From UBA9464 sp003445095 (GTDB taxonomy: Bacteria; Verrucomicrobiota; Verrucomicrobiia; Limisphaerales; UBA9464): a stretch of DNA of 49,562 nucleotides. The translations under genes and the position numbers were made by a program. Below the pieces are notes generated by a model. The model did not search any database, was not told where the DNA came from, and was given only the letters and a program-made list of their open reading frames with translations. This document shows, in pieces, positions 16,367-25,329 of this stretch. Where the stretch lies: the NCBI GenBank assembly GCA_035437945.1, contig DAOMZG010000014.1, positions 1-49,562 on the forward strand. The letters run 5' to 3'. The first letter of the stretch is position 1, and every line of letters begins with the position of its first letter.

Positions 16367-16382
16367 TCCGTGATCAGTGGCC
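16345..16382. repeat. Solitary GATCAGT-type repeat end
   Basis: A degenerate run of words such as CAGTGATCAGT and GGTAATCCGTGATCAGTGG. It resembles the left end of the four-helix-bundle element at 6060-6390, but no ORF of that family follows. It overlaps the end of the second regulator copy. Confidence 0.4.
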
Positions 16383-16435
16383 GCGAATTCGTAACCAAAA
16401 ACCCAACCACACGAAGCAAGAAACACCAATTACGT

Positions 16436-17878
16436 ATGAACAAACACACACTCCTCCACCAGGCTGCGGCTTACGCCGCCGGCTTGGTGATCCTCACCAG
16501 CGACGTCGCGCAAAACAACTGCGTCGCGCAAAACAAGCCCAGCATCGCCGAAACCAAAGCCATCGCCGAAGAAGGCTTCATCTACGGCCTGCCGCTCGTG
16601 ATGAATTACGCCGTGATGAACGAGTTCTGCGTGGACAAGAACTCCGGCCAGTACAAAGGGCCGTTCAATTACCTCGCGAACGAGGCGCGCGTCTTCACCT
16701 ACAAGGACACCGCCGTTGTCACGCCCAACAGCGACACGCCTTACTCGATGCTCTGGCTGGACCTGCGCGCCGAGCCGATCGTGATCTCCGTGCCCGCGGT
16801 GGAAAAGGAACGCTATTACTCGGTGCAGTTGATTGACGGGAATACATACAATTACGGCTATATCGGCAGCCGCGCCACGGGTAACCACCCCGGCGATTAC
16901 CTGGTCGCGGGGCCGGATTGGAAGGGCGAGACACCCGCCGGCATCAAAAAAGTCTTCCGCTCGACCACACCGTTCGGGCTCACCATTTTTCGAACGCAGC
17001 TCTTCAACCCGGAAGACATGCCGAACGTCGTGAAGGTACAGGCGGGTTACCAAGCGCGGCCGCTCTCCGCGTTCCTGAAACGACCCGCGCCGCCGGCCGC
17101 GCCGAAGATTAATTTCGTCCCCGCGACCAGCAAGGGCATCAAGGAGAACTTCTACGAATACCTCGATGCTGCCCTGGAATTCGTGCCCGGGACGCCGGAC
17201 ACCAAGGAACTCCGCGCCCGGCTAGCGAGCATCGGCATCGGGCCAGGAAAAAAGTTTTCGTTCAAAGACCTCTCGCTCGAGCACAAGGCGGCCATCTTGC
17301 TCGCCATGAAAGAGGGCGACGATAAGGTGGACAAATTCCTGGCGACCGGGATGAAGAACATTAACGGCTGGAAAGTCGGCGCCGTGTTCGGCGACGCGGC
17401 CTTCTTCAACGGCGACTGGCTCAAACGCGCCGCCGCTGCCAAGGGCGGCATCTACGGCAACGACGGCATCGAAGCGATGTATCCCATGACCCGCTGGCTG
17501 CCCAATGACGAAGTGCTCGATGGCAGCAAACACAACTACACGCTCACGTTTCCCACCGGACAGCTCCCGCCGGTGAACGCGTTTTGGTCGGTGACGATGT
17601 ACGACGGCAAGACGCAGTTCCTCATCGAAAACCCGATCAACCGGTATCTCATCAACTCGCCGATGCTTCCAGGCATGAAGAAAAACGCCGACGGCTCGCT
17701 GACGCTCTACATCCAGAACAAATCACCCGGCGCGGCCAAGGAGTCGAACTGGCTCCCGGCCCCGAACGGCCCGATCTACATGGTGCTGCGTCTCTACTGG
17801 CCGAAGACGCACGCGCCGTCGATTCTGCCAGCGGGCGAGGGCACGTGGAAACCGCCGGGCCTCGTGAAAGTCAATTGA
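16436..17878 (+). CDS. DUF1254/DUF1214 domain exported protein (first copy)
   Basis: A 480-residue protein with an N-terminal hydrophobic leader (about residues 8-30), then a DUF1254 domain (about 40-200) and a C-terminal DUF1214 domain (about 340-460). Typical blocks are AIAEEGFIYGLPLVMNYAVM, ARVFTYKDTAVVTPNSDTPY and, near the end, PPVNAFWSVTMYDG with SPGAAKESNWLPAP. The family is widespread and often encoded beside arylsulfatases and outer-membrane channel genes, but its activity is unknown. The ATG at 16436 is preceded by an A-rich leader without a Shine-Dalgarno site. A related gene follows after 68 bases. Protein identity between the two copies is modest, so this is an old duplication or two families. 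Confidence 0.9.
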   Translation: MNKHTLLHQAAAYAAGLVILTSDVAQNNCVAQNKPSIAETKAIAEEGFIYGLPLVMNYAVMNEFCVDKNSGQYKGPFNYLANEARVFTYKDTAVVTPNSDTPYSMLWLDLRAEPIVISVPAVEKERYYSVQLIDGNTYNYGYIGSRATGNHPGDYLVAGPDWKGETPAGIKKVFRSTTPFGLTIFRTQLFNPEDMPNVVKVQAGYQARPLSAFLKRPAPPAAPKINFVPATSKGIKENFYEYLDAALEFVPGTPDTKELRARLASIGIGPGKKFSFKDLSLEHKAAILLAMKEGDDKVDKFLATGMKNINGWKVGAVFGDAAFFNGDWLKRAAAAKGGIYGNDGIEAMYPMTRWLPNDEVLDGSKHNYTLTFPTGQLPPVNAFWSVTMYDGKTQFLIENPINRYLINSPMLPGMKKNADGSLTLYIQNKSPGAAKESNWLPAPNGPIYMVLRLYWPKTHAPSILPAGEGTWKPPGLVKVN

Positions 17879-17946
17879 ACGGCACTTCTCGAAAGTTGAT
17901 CCGAAACTCACTTACTCAACACTAACATAACCACGACATACAATAT

Positions 17947-19380
17947 ATGAAGATCCTCACAAACATCCAGCGCACTCTGGCAGCGGGCCTCGCTTGCTGC
18001 GCGCTCGGTATCACAACCCATCCGACCGTGGCGGCGGAGAACGCCTTCGAAGCGCTTCCTGACGCCATTGATGCCTACGTGTACGGCTACCCGCTCGTCA
18101 CGATGGAAATGACCCGGCGCGTCATGACCAATGTCCGCGAACCCAAGGGCTCGCACGCGCCGATGGGGCAGTTCGTCCGGATGCGCCAGTATCCGAATTC
18201 CAGTTATCGTGACGTGACCGCTCCCAATGCGGACACGCTTTACACCACGGCCTGGATTGACGTGGGCCAGGAGCCGTGGGTGTTGAGCCTGCCGAATGCG
18301 CATGACCGCTACTATCTGTTTCCCATGCTAGACGGCTGGACCGATGTGTTCCAGGTCCCCGGCAAACGCACCACCGGCACTGGGCCGCAAACCTACGCCA
18401 TCACCGGCCCCGGTTGGAAGGGCACGCTGCCGGCGGGAGTGAAGGAGTACAAATCACCGACTGCCCTCGTGTGGTTGCTCGGCCGAATCTATTGCACGGG
18501 AACTCCGGAGGATTATGCGGCCGTTCACAAGCTGCAGGACCAGATTTCCGCGGTGCCGCTAAGCGCTTACGGCAAGTCTTACACGCCGCCTCCGGGCAAA
18601 GTGGACCCGTCGATTGACATGAAGACCGCCGTGCGCGAACAGGTCAACGCGCTCAGCGCGGATGCCTATTTCAATCTGCTGGCCCGCTTGATGAAGGATA
18701 ACCCTCCCGCCGCGGCCGACCAACCGATGCTGGCCAAGATGGCTAAGCTCGGCATCGCGCCGGGCCAGCCGTTCGACAGCAGCAAACTCGGCCCCGTGGC
18801 GAAGAAGGCCTTCGCCGATGTCCCGAAGATTGCCAATGAAAAGATCATGCTCTGGATGAAAGAAGCCCTGGTGACCGGCGATGCCAAATTGGAAAACGGA
18901 TGGTTCTTCACCACCAAAACCGGCGAGTACGGCGTGAACTACATCCAGCGCGCCCTAATCACCGCCATCGGCCTCGGAGCCAATCGCCCGCAGGATGCCA
19001 TCTATCCGACCTCCGAAGGCCCAGGCGTTCTCGAATCTTACACCGGCGCGAAGAAATACGTGATGCACTTCCCTCAGGGGCAGCTCCCGCCCGCCAACGG
19101 TTTTTGGTCGCTGACGATGTACGACAAGGATTACTTCTTCGTGGCCAATCCGCTGAACCGTTACAGCATTAGCGCCCGCCAGAATTTGAAACCCAACGCC
19201 GACGGCTCGGTGGACCTTTACATCCAGAATCAAAGTCCTGGTGCGGACAAGGAGTCCAACTGGCTGCCCTCCCCGAAGGATAAGTTTATCCTCATGTTGC
19301 GGCTCTACTGGCCCAGCGAAACCGATCCCTCACTCATCAATGGCTCCTGGAAGATTCCGGCGGTGAAATCGGTGGACTGA
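17947..19380 (+). CDS. DUF1254/DUF1214 domain exported protein (second copy)
   Basis: A 477-residue paralogue of the preceding gene. It has a good signal peptide (about residues 1-30, ending ...HPTVAA before EN). The DUF1254 part has AIDAYVYGYPLVTMEMTRRV, SSYRDVTAPNADTLYTTAW and VPGKRTTGTGPQTYAITG. The DUF1214 part has PPANGFWSLTMYDKDYFFVA and SPGADKESNWLPSPKDKF. The shared C-terminal pattern with the first copy is strong, but the sequences differ enough that the proteins may handle different partners. The start at 17947 follows an A/C-rich leader. The downstream gene is an outer-membrane type protein, 28 bases away. Confidence 0.9.
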   Translation: MKILTNIQRTLAAGLACCALGITTHPTVAAENAFEALPDAIDAYVYGYPLVTMEMTRRVMTNVREPKGSHAPMGQFVRMRQYPNSSYRDVTAPNADTLYTTAWIDVGQEPWVLSLPNAHDRYYLFPMLDGWTDVFQVPGKRTTGTGPQTYAITGPGWKGTLPAGVKEYKSPTALVWLLGRIYCTGTPEDYAAVHKLQDQISAVPLSAYGKSYTPPPGKVDPSIDMKTAVREQVNALSADAYFNLLARLMKDNPPAAADQPMLAKMAKLGIAPGQPFDSSKLGPVAKKAFADVPKIANEKIMLWMKEALVTGDAKLENGWFFTTKTGEYGVNYIQRALITAIGLGANRPQDAIYPTSEGPGVLESYTGAKKYVMHFPQGQLPPANGFWSLTMYDKDYFFVANPLNRYSISARQNLKPNADGSVDLYIQNQSPGADKESNWLPSPKDKFILMLRLYWPSETDPSLINGSWKIPAVKSVD

Positions 19381-19408
19381 TCTGATTCGCGACAAAGCTA
19401 CTGAGTAC

Positions 19409-20293
19409 ATGAACAACTGCTCACGATTCAAAATGCATTGCAAACAAATCCTCAGACCGAAGGAATTATCGGGGATTCTGCTTGCGCTCGCTCTGTTGGC
19501 GCCGCGCTTCAACGCTTGCGCCCAAGCTCATGGCAGCACGTCCAGCGCCCATGCCGACGGCGAGCCCGATGCCGAAGCCCTGGCGAAGGCCGCCCAGAAT
19601 CCTGTGGCAAACATGATCAGCGTGCCGTTCCAGAACAACTTCAACTTTGGGATCGGCCCGGAGGACGTCACGCAGTACATCCTCAACGTCCAGCCGGTGA
19701 TCCCGATCTCGCTGAACGAGGACTGGAACCTCATCACACGGACGATCATTCCGATTATCAACCAGCCGTCGCCCGCGCCGGGAATTTCGCCTGCCTCTGG
19801 CCTGGGCGACATCAACCCCTCCTTCTTCTTCTCTCCGGCCAAACCCGGGAAGCTGATCTGGGGTGTTGGCCCGACGCTGACGCTCCCGACCGCGACCGAT
19901 TCACTGCTCGGCAACGGCATGTGGACGGCCGGACCGGCTGTGGTGGCGCTGACCATACAGGGCCACTGGGTCATCGGCGCGCTGGCCAACCAGCAGTGGT
20001 CCTTCGCCGGCTGGGGCGATGAAGATGTGAGCGCGCTGCTCATCCAGCCCTTCATCAACTACAACCTGCCCGGCGGCTGGTATCTGAGTTCTTCGCCCAT
20101 CCTCACCGCCAACTGGAAGGAATCGGCCAAGGAGGCGTGGGTCATCCCGGTGGGCGGCGGGGTCGGCAAGATCGTCCACCTCGGCAAGCTGCCGTTGAAC
20201 TGCCAGTTGGACGCGTATTACAATGTCCGCACGCCGACCGACGGACCCGAGTGGCAGCTCCGGGCCCAAGTTCAGCTTCTCTTCCCCAAATAA
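19409..20293 (+). CDS. Putative outer-membrane channel/transporter (MetA-pathway phenol degradation-like)
   Basis: A 294-residue predicted beta-barrel. A signal region precedes residue ~40; the rest alternates short amphipathic strands. The block LAKAAQNPVANMISVPFQNN, followed by FNFGIGPEDVTQYILNVQPV, is typical of proteins annotated as neuromedin U-like or putative MetA-pathway transporters. The last residues LRAQVQLLFPK end on a beta strand as in many barrels. In many genomes it neighbours DUF1254 and sulfatase genes, as it does here. I infer a role in passage of small molecules across the outer membrane for the same set; the substrate is unknown. Confidence 0.8.
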   Translation: MNNCSRFKMHCKQILRPKELSGILLALALLAPRFNACAQAHGSTSSAHADGEPDAEALAKAAQNPVANMISVPFQNNFNFGIGPEDVTQYILNVQPVIPISLNEDWNLITRTIIPIINQPSPAPGISPASGLGDINPSFFFSPAKPGKLIWGVGPTLTLPTATDSLLGNGMWTAGPAVVALTIQGHWVIGALANQQWSFAGWGDEDVSALLIQPFINYNLPGGWYLSSSPILTANWKESAKEAWVIPVGGGVGKIVHLGKLPLNCQLDAYYNVRTPTDGPEWQLRAQVQLLFPK

Positions 20294-20337
20294 CGAGCGC
20301 CGAAAAGTCCAATTTCGTCCGGTTAAATCTCACTCTC

Positions 20338-22887
20338 ATGAATGATTTGTCTAAAACCTTAAACAGCCGCCGCTCTCGATCGACGGTTATCGTGGCGATT
20401 GCCCTCCTGGCGCCTTGTGCCGGGATCGTCCTCGCTCAACAAATTCAAACCACCGGTACGCCCGGCTCGCCGGGCGCGACCACCACCATCAGCGGCCAGC
20501 AATTACCCGCGCCCGATCCGAAATTCGGCGGTGTCATCAAGGACAACGCCCTCCAGTCCAAGCCCTGGTGGGCGCCGCGCATCGTGCCGCCCAAGCAGGC
20601 GCCGAATGTGCTGCTCATCATGACCGATGATTCCGGGTTTGGCGTGCCCAGCACCTTCGGCGGTGTCATTCCCACGCCCGCGCTCGACCGCATTGCGAAG
20701 AGCGGCTTGCGTTATACTCAATTCCATTCCACGGCACTGTGCTCGCCGACGCGCGCGGCGCTCATCACCGGACGCAATCATCACTCGGCGGGCTTCGGGG
20801 TCATCTCCGAGCAATCCACCGGGTTCCCCGGCTATAACAGCATCATCGCCCGCGACAAGGCGACCATCGGCCGCATCCTCAAGGACAACGGCTTTGCCAC
20901 CTCCTGGTTCGGCAAGGACCACAACACCCCGACGTTCGCCGCCAGCCAGTTGGGACCGTTCGACCAATGGCCGACGGGCATGGGCTTCGAATACTTCTAC
21001 GGGTTCGTCGGAGGCGACGCGAACCAGTGGGCGCCGAACCTGTTCCGCAATACGACACAGATTTATCCGTTTGAGGGCAAACCGCCGGGAACCTGGAACC
21101 TGACCACCGCGCAGGCGGACGACGCGATAGACTGGATGAACCGGATGAACCAGATCGATCCCTCCAAGCCGTTCTTCTGCTATTACGTGCCCGGCGGCAC
21201 CCACGCGCCGCATCATCCGACGAAGGAATGGGTCGAGAAGATTCGCGCCATGCATCTGTTTGACGACGGCTGGAACAAATTACGCGAAACCATTTTCGCC
21301 AACCAGAAGCGCCTCGGTGTCATCCCTGCTGATACCAAGCTTACGGCCTGGCCTAAGGACCTGATCAAGGAGTGGGACCAGCTCACTGCGGACGACAAGA
21401 AGATGTTTCTCCGCCAGGTGGAAGTGTTCGCCGCTTATGCTGCCTACACCGACCACGAAATCGGGCGAGTCATCCAGGCCGTCGAGGACATGGGCAAACT
21501 CGACAACACACTCATCATTTACATCAACGGCGACAATGGCACGAGCGCGGAAGGCCAACTTATCGGCACGCCCAACGAAGTCGCTATGTTCAACGGCGTG
21601 CAGGTGCCGGTCGCGGACCAGCTCAAATACTTCTACGACGGCTGGGGGACGGAGCAGACCTACAATCACATGGCCGTGGGCTGGGCCTGGGCCTTCGACA
21701 CGCCGTTCTCCTGGACCAAGCAGATTGCCTCGCATCTGGGCGGCATCCGCCAGGGCATGGCTGTCTCGTGGCCGGGCCACATCAAGGACGTCGGTGGCAT
21801 CCGCACCCAGTTCCATCACATCATCGACATCGTACCCACCATCCTCGAAGTTTGCGGTATCCAGCAGCCGAAGGAAGTGGACGGCATCAAGCAATCGCCC
21901 ATTGAAGGCGTGAGCTTCGCCTACACGTTCGATGAGAAAAACGCCAAGGCGCCCTCGACGCGCAAGACCCAGTACTTCGAGATGATGGGTGACCACGCCA
22001 TCTACCATGAAGGCTGGCTACTCAGCACCAAGGTCATCCGCCCACCGTGGGATGTCATCGGGGCCGTCAACCCGGACCCGCTGAACAACGTCACCTGGGA
22101 ACTCTACGACCTGACCAAGGACTTCTCACAATCTGAAGACCTCGCCGCCCAATATCCCGGCAAAGTGAAGGAGATGAAGAGAGTCTTCCTCCAGGAAGCG
22201 AAGAAATATCAGGTGCTCCCGCTCGACGCGTCGGTCGCCACGCGCCTGGTCGCCCCTCGGCCGAACATTACCGCCGGCCGCAACGAGTTTGTTTACACCC
22301 GGCCCATGATCGGCCTGCCGCAGGGCGATTCACCCCTGCTCTTGAACACGTCGTACACCGTCACGGCCGACCTCGAGGTTCCTCCGGGCGGCGCCGAAGG
22401 AGTCATCTTGACCTCAGGTGGACGCTTTGGTGGGTACGGATTCTACCTGCTCAAAGGAAAGCCGGTGTGGTGCTGGAACCTGGTTGATCTCAAACGCATC
22501 AAGTGGGAGGGCAAGGACTCCTTGTCACCCGGCAAGCATACGGTCGAGTTCGACTTCAAATATAACGGCCTCGGGGCGGCCACGCTCGCGTTCAACAACA
22601 TGAGCGGTATCGGTCAGCCCGGCACCGGCACGTTGAAGGTGGATGGGCAAGTCGTGGCCACCGAAACCATGCCACACACGATCCCGCTGATTCTTCAATG
22701 GGATGAAAGTTTCGACATCGGCTCCGACACCTTGACCAGCGTGAACGACGCTGATTACCAGCCGCCATTCACCCTCACCGCCAAGTTGAACAAGCTGACC
22801 CTTAAGCTGGATCGGCCGCAGTTGTCGCCAGCCGACATCGCGAAGTTGGAAGAGGGCATGAAGAAAGCGGCCGCTGGCCGCGAATAG
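20338..22887 (+). CDS. Arylsulfatase (formylglycine-type sulfatase)
   Basis: An 849-residue secreted sulfatase that hydrolyses sulfate esters. After a signal-like N terminus comes the sulfatase core, with the metal-binding start LLIMTDDSGFG and the catalytic cysteine C135 in CSPTRAALITGRNHH, which a maturase converts to formylglycine. Later blocks include DGWNKLRETIF, then YINGDNGTSAEGQLIG and SWPGHIKDVGGIRTQFHH. The last ~230 residues form a beta-rich extra region. The start is the ATG at 20338, in frame after an upstream extension that overlaps the transporter. It is the largest gene in a set with two DUF1254 proteins and a channel. No maturase gene (anSME or FGE type) is in the window. The true substrate could be aryl, alkyl or carbohydrate sulfates. 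Confidence 0.94.
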   Translation: MNDLSKTLNSRRSRSTVIVAIALLAPCAGIVLAQQIQTTGTPGSPGATTTISGQQLPAPDPKFGGVIKDNALQSKPWWAPRIVPPKQAPNVLLIMTDDSGFGVPSTFGGVIPTPALDRIAKSGLRYTQFHSTALCSPTRAALITGRNHHSAGFGVISEQSTGFPGYNSIIARDKATIGRILKDNGFATSWFGKDHNTPTFAASQLGPFDQWPTGMGFEYFYGFVGGDANQWAPNLFRNTTQIYPFEGKPPGTWNLTTAQADDAIDWMNRMNQIDPSKPFFCYYVPGGTHAPHHPTKEWVEKIRAMHLFDDGWNKLRETIFANQKRLGVIPADTKLTAWPKDLIKEWDQLTADDKKMFLRQVEVFAAYAAYTDHEIGRVIQAVEDMGKLDNTLIIYINGDNGTSAEGQLIGTPNEVAMFNGVQVPVADQLKYFYDGWGTEQTYNHMAVGWAWAFDTPFSWTKQIASHLGGIRQGMAVSWPGHIKDVGGIRTQFHHIIDIVPTILEVCGIQQPKEVDGIKQSPIEGVSFAYTFDEKNAKAPSTRKTQYFEMMGDHAIYHEGWLLSTKVIRPPWDVIGAVNPDPLNNVTWELYDLTKDFSQSEDLAAQYPGKVKEMKRVFLQEAKKYQVLPLDASVATRLVAPRPNITAGRNEFVYTRPMIGLPQGDSPLLLNTSYTVTADLEVPPGGAEGVILTSGGRFGGYGFYLLKGKPVWCWNLVDLKRIKWEGKDSLSPGKHTVEFDFKYNGLGAATLAFNNMSGIGQPGTGTLKVDGQVVATETMPHTIPLILQWDESFDIGSDTLTSVNDADYQPPFTLTAKLNKLTLKLDRPQLSPADIAKLEEGMKKAAAGRE

Positions 22888-23043
22888 AGCGATTCGATCG
22901 TGAACCACGCGGGCAGCTCAAGGACGGGCGGCCCGCGAATTCAAAATCGAATTTCAGATTGAGAAATCGAAAGTGGTACTTCAGAAAACTCATAGATGTC
23001 CTATATGGGCCGGACGCTGGAAAAGGTCGGGCATCTTCACAGG

Positions 23044-23200
23044 AAGGCTGGACCCCCGAGTCCGGAAGTGAATCGAAGCAATGACCATCGTAGGAGTCGA
23101 CGTGAGGAGGCTCCATCTAAAGCCGAGGCGTGGAGTCGCACCCGCGAGCGAGGAAGTCAGAGACTCGTCACCTCGTCTCCTACGGTTCACGGGAGCAAAC
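23044..23200 (+). repeat. Interspersed repeat R1, copy 1
   Basis: Copy of a repeat also found at 34790-34915 (same strand) and 49349-49497 (opposite strand). Its core (23090-23183) has near-perfect terminal inverted repeats. GTAGGAGNCGACGTGAGGAG at one end matches the reverse of CTCGTCACCTCGTCTCCTAC at the other, about 20 of 24 positions. The size (94 bases) and ends are like a small non-autonomous element. No coding frame is present. Confidence 0.75.
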
Positions 23201-23204
23201 ATTG

Positions 23205-23390
23205 CCAAAATCCGGACGTGAGTCGGGGCCATGAACCGGGTAGGGCTGCCGCGCTGCGGCGGCCTGGCGCCGGAGGTGCGGCCCTTCGCACTAGCGCGAA
23301 GGAGAAATCTACGCGTCACTGCGAAGGGCCGTCCCGGAGCTGCGCCCCGGCCGGGTACGGCGCAGCGCGCCATCCCTACCGTTTAATCAG
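23205..23390 (-). repeat. Interspersed repeat R2, copy 1
   Basis: Inverted relative to the copy at 38413-38588. The 142-base core (23239-23380) begins with GGTAGGGCTGCCGCGC and ends with GCGCCATCCCTACC, forming imperfect terminal inverted repeats. The flank CCAAAATCCGGACGTG is also shared (reverse complement) with the other copy. R1 and R2 lie side by side here. Confidence 0.75.
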
Positions 23391-23484
23391 TTCATGGGTA
23401 TGCGACCGCACCAGGCGGAAGCGCAGATTGGCAATCCGCGATATGGCAGAATGACGCTATGCGCTACGCGTTCAGTGACATGAT

Positions 23485-25155
23485 ATGAAGGCGGACCGAC
23501 AACCGATCAAACTGGCACTGGTCATTCTCGGAGTGACTACGCTGCTGATCGGCGGAGTGCTCGCCCAGGAGCCCAATACTCGACAGCCACTCGAGCCCCC
23601 GGACACCTCAAGTCCGCGAGCCACCATCAATACTTTAATCAGCCTGACCACCGAAGGCTTCAGATATTGGAGCAGTCCCAGTGGCCGTACCTACGACAAC
23701 CTCTCGGAACGGGCTGCCGTCGCTCGCGCACTCGCTTACTGTTTCGACCTTCACGACATCCCACCCTGGCTGCGGGACAACGTCGCTCGGGAAACCGCCG
23801 TGTACCTGAAGGAGATATTCGACCGCATTCCAATGCCGCCGCCGGAAAACATTCCCGATGCGGAGGAGATTGCGAAGCTGCCCGGCGGACTTCCTCAATG
23901 GACGATCCCGCACACCGAAATCGTACTGGTGCGACTCAAAGATGGGTTGCGGGCGGGACAATATGTCTTCAGTTCGGAAACTGACGAACGAGCGCGCGAA
24001 TTCTATCTGCGCGCCGAACATCTGCCCTACAAGGCAGGCGCTACGGTCGGACTCTATGACTATTTCACTTCGGAACCAGGTTGGTTGATTCCTCGCGGCT
24101 TCATTCGCGTGCTGCCTGACTGGGCGAAAGTCCGCTGGGGTGACCACACAATCTGGCAATGGGTTGGCCTTGTCCTCACGCTGCTGGTGGCCACCGCTCT
24201 CATGATTGGGACGTACCGCCTCGGAGGGAAGGTTGCCGGCACCGAAGCCGGCCCGCGCTATTATCTCGGGATCGTCTTCCCGATCATCGCCATGCTCGTT
24301 CCCGGACTGGCGGCCTATTTTCTCGATCAGGGAGTCTTCATTACAGGCAAACTTTTCATCGCGATCGCGTTCGCGCTCGACCTGATCTCGCTCGCCGCGC
24401 TGGTCGGCGTGATCATCGGAGTGGCCAATCGGCTTGCGACCGCCGTCGGCGCCCTGAGCTGGTTCCGACCTCGCAGTATGGATGCCCAACTGATCCAACT
24501 GGTGATCCGCGTGTGTGGCGTTGCCGGCGCCGTGATAGCGATCCTCGAAGGCGGACATTACCTCGGCGTACCGTTAACGACACTCGTGGCCGGCGCTAGC
24601 GTCAGTGGTCTGGCCGTGGCCTTGGCCGCCCAGGACGGCCTGAAGAATCTATTCGGGAGTCTAATGATTATTCTCGATAAGCCGTTTGAAGTTGGTGATA
24701 CGATTAAGGTCAAAGGTTACGAAGGCCAAGTCGAGTCGATCGGTCTTCGATCGACCAAGCTACGTCTGAATTCCGGGCACGTCGTGACGATCGGTAATGC
24801 GGATATCGCCAACCAGGATTCAGAAAATATCAGTCGCCGCGCCCACCTGCGCCACAGCCACACCATTCAGCTCGCGCCGGACAACTCACCGGAGAAGGTT
24901 CAGCGCGCGCTCGAGATTGTTCGCGCCGCGCTGGAGAGTCACGAGGGGATCCATGCCAGTCGTCCCCCCAAGGCTCATATTTCGGGTTTCGGTTCGGATG
25001 CGCTCTCGCTGGTGATGACTTATTGGTATCATCCGCCCGACTCGGCGCGCTTCGCGGCGTTCAACGAGAAGCTGAACCTTACGCTTTTGGCGCAATTTCA
25101 GGCGGATGGAATTCGACTGGCGTCACGAGAGGAACCTCCCAAACGTTCCAAGTGA
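23485..25155 (+). CDS. Mechanosensitive ion channel, MscS family
   Basis: A 556-residue MscS-type channel that would open under membrane tension to release ions and solutes. A signal-like helix (about 8-28) precedes a ~200-residue periplasmic region. Helices near 225-250, 262-285, 294-318 and 340-360 lead to the MscS pore helix (GASVSGLAVALAAQDGLKNL) and the beta domain (KPFEVGDTIKVKGYEGQVES). The C-terminal alpha/beta domain includes TKLRLNSGHVVTIGNADIAN. Members with large N-terminal extensions are known, so the length is acceptable. The ATG at 23485 is in the spacing expected for a gene start after repeat sequences. No clear partner gene; it begins a group of channel genes. Confidence 0.92.
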   Translation: MKADRQPIKLALVILGVTTLLIGGVLAQEPNTRQPLEPPDTSSPRATINTLISLTTEGFRYWSSPSGRTYDNLSERAAVARALAYCFDLHDIPPWLRDNVARETAVYLKEIFDRIPMPPPENIPDAEEIAKLPGGLPQWTIPHTEIVLVRLKDGLRAGQYVFSSETDERAREFYLRAEHLPYKAGATVGLYDYFTSEPGWLIPRGFIRVLPDWAKVRWGDHTIWQWVGLVLTLLVATALMIGTYRLGGKVAGTEAGPRYYLGIVFPIIAMLVPGLAAYFLDQGVFITGKLFIAIAFALDLISLAALVGVIIGVANRLATAVGALSWFRPRSMDAQLIQLVIRVCGVAGAVIAILEGGHYLGVPLTTLVAGASVSGLAVALAAQDGLKNLFGSLMIILDKPFEVGDTIKVKGYEGQVESIGLRSTKLRLNSGHVVTIGNADIANQDSENISRRAHLRHSHTIQLAPDNSPEKVQRALEIVRAALESHEGIHASRPPKAHISGFGSDALSLVMTYWYHPPDSARFAAFNEKLNLTLLAQFQADGIRLASREEPPKRSK

Positions 25156-25329
25156 TGAGTCGGTTCGGTCATCCTGAGCTTATCGTCATTGCCCATGAAA
25201 CGCTCCCAGCGATCCTCCACTCCCGGCCGGGATGGCCCGGTGGGTTCGATTACCATTCGCTGTGCTCGATCGGCGTTGAAGGATTGCACCAGCATGTAGA
25301 ACGTTCCTATCTTTCTGAAAGCTAGCCCC

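Noticed and set aside
25156..25329. Possible coding relic between the MscS and secreted hypothetical genes
   Set aside because: No frame resembles a known protein and no repeat was found; treated as spacer.
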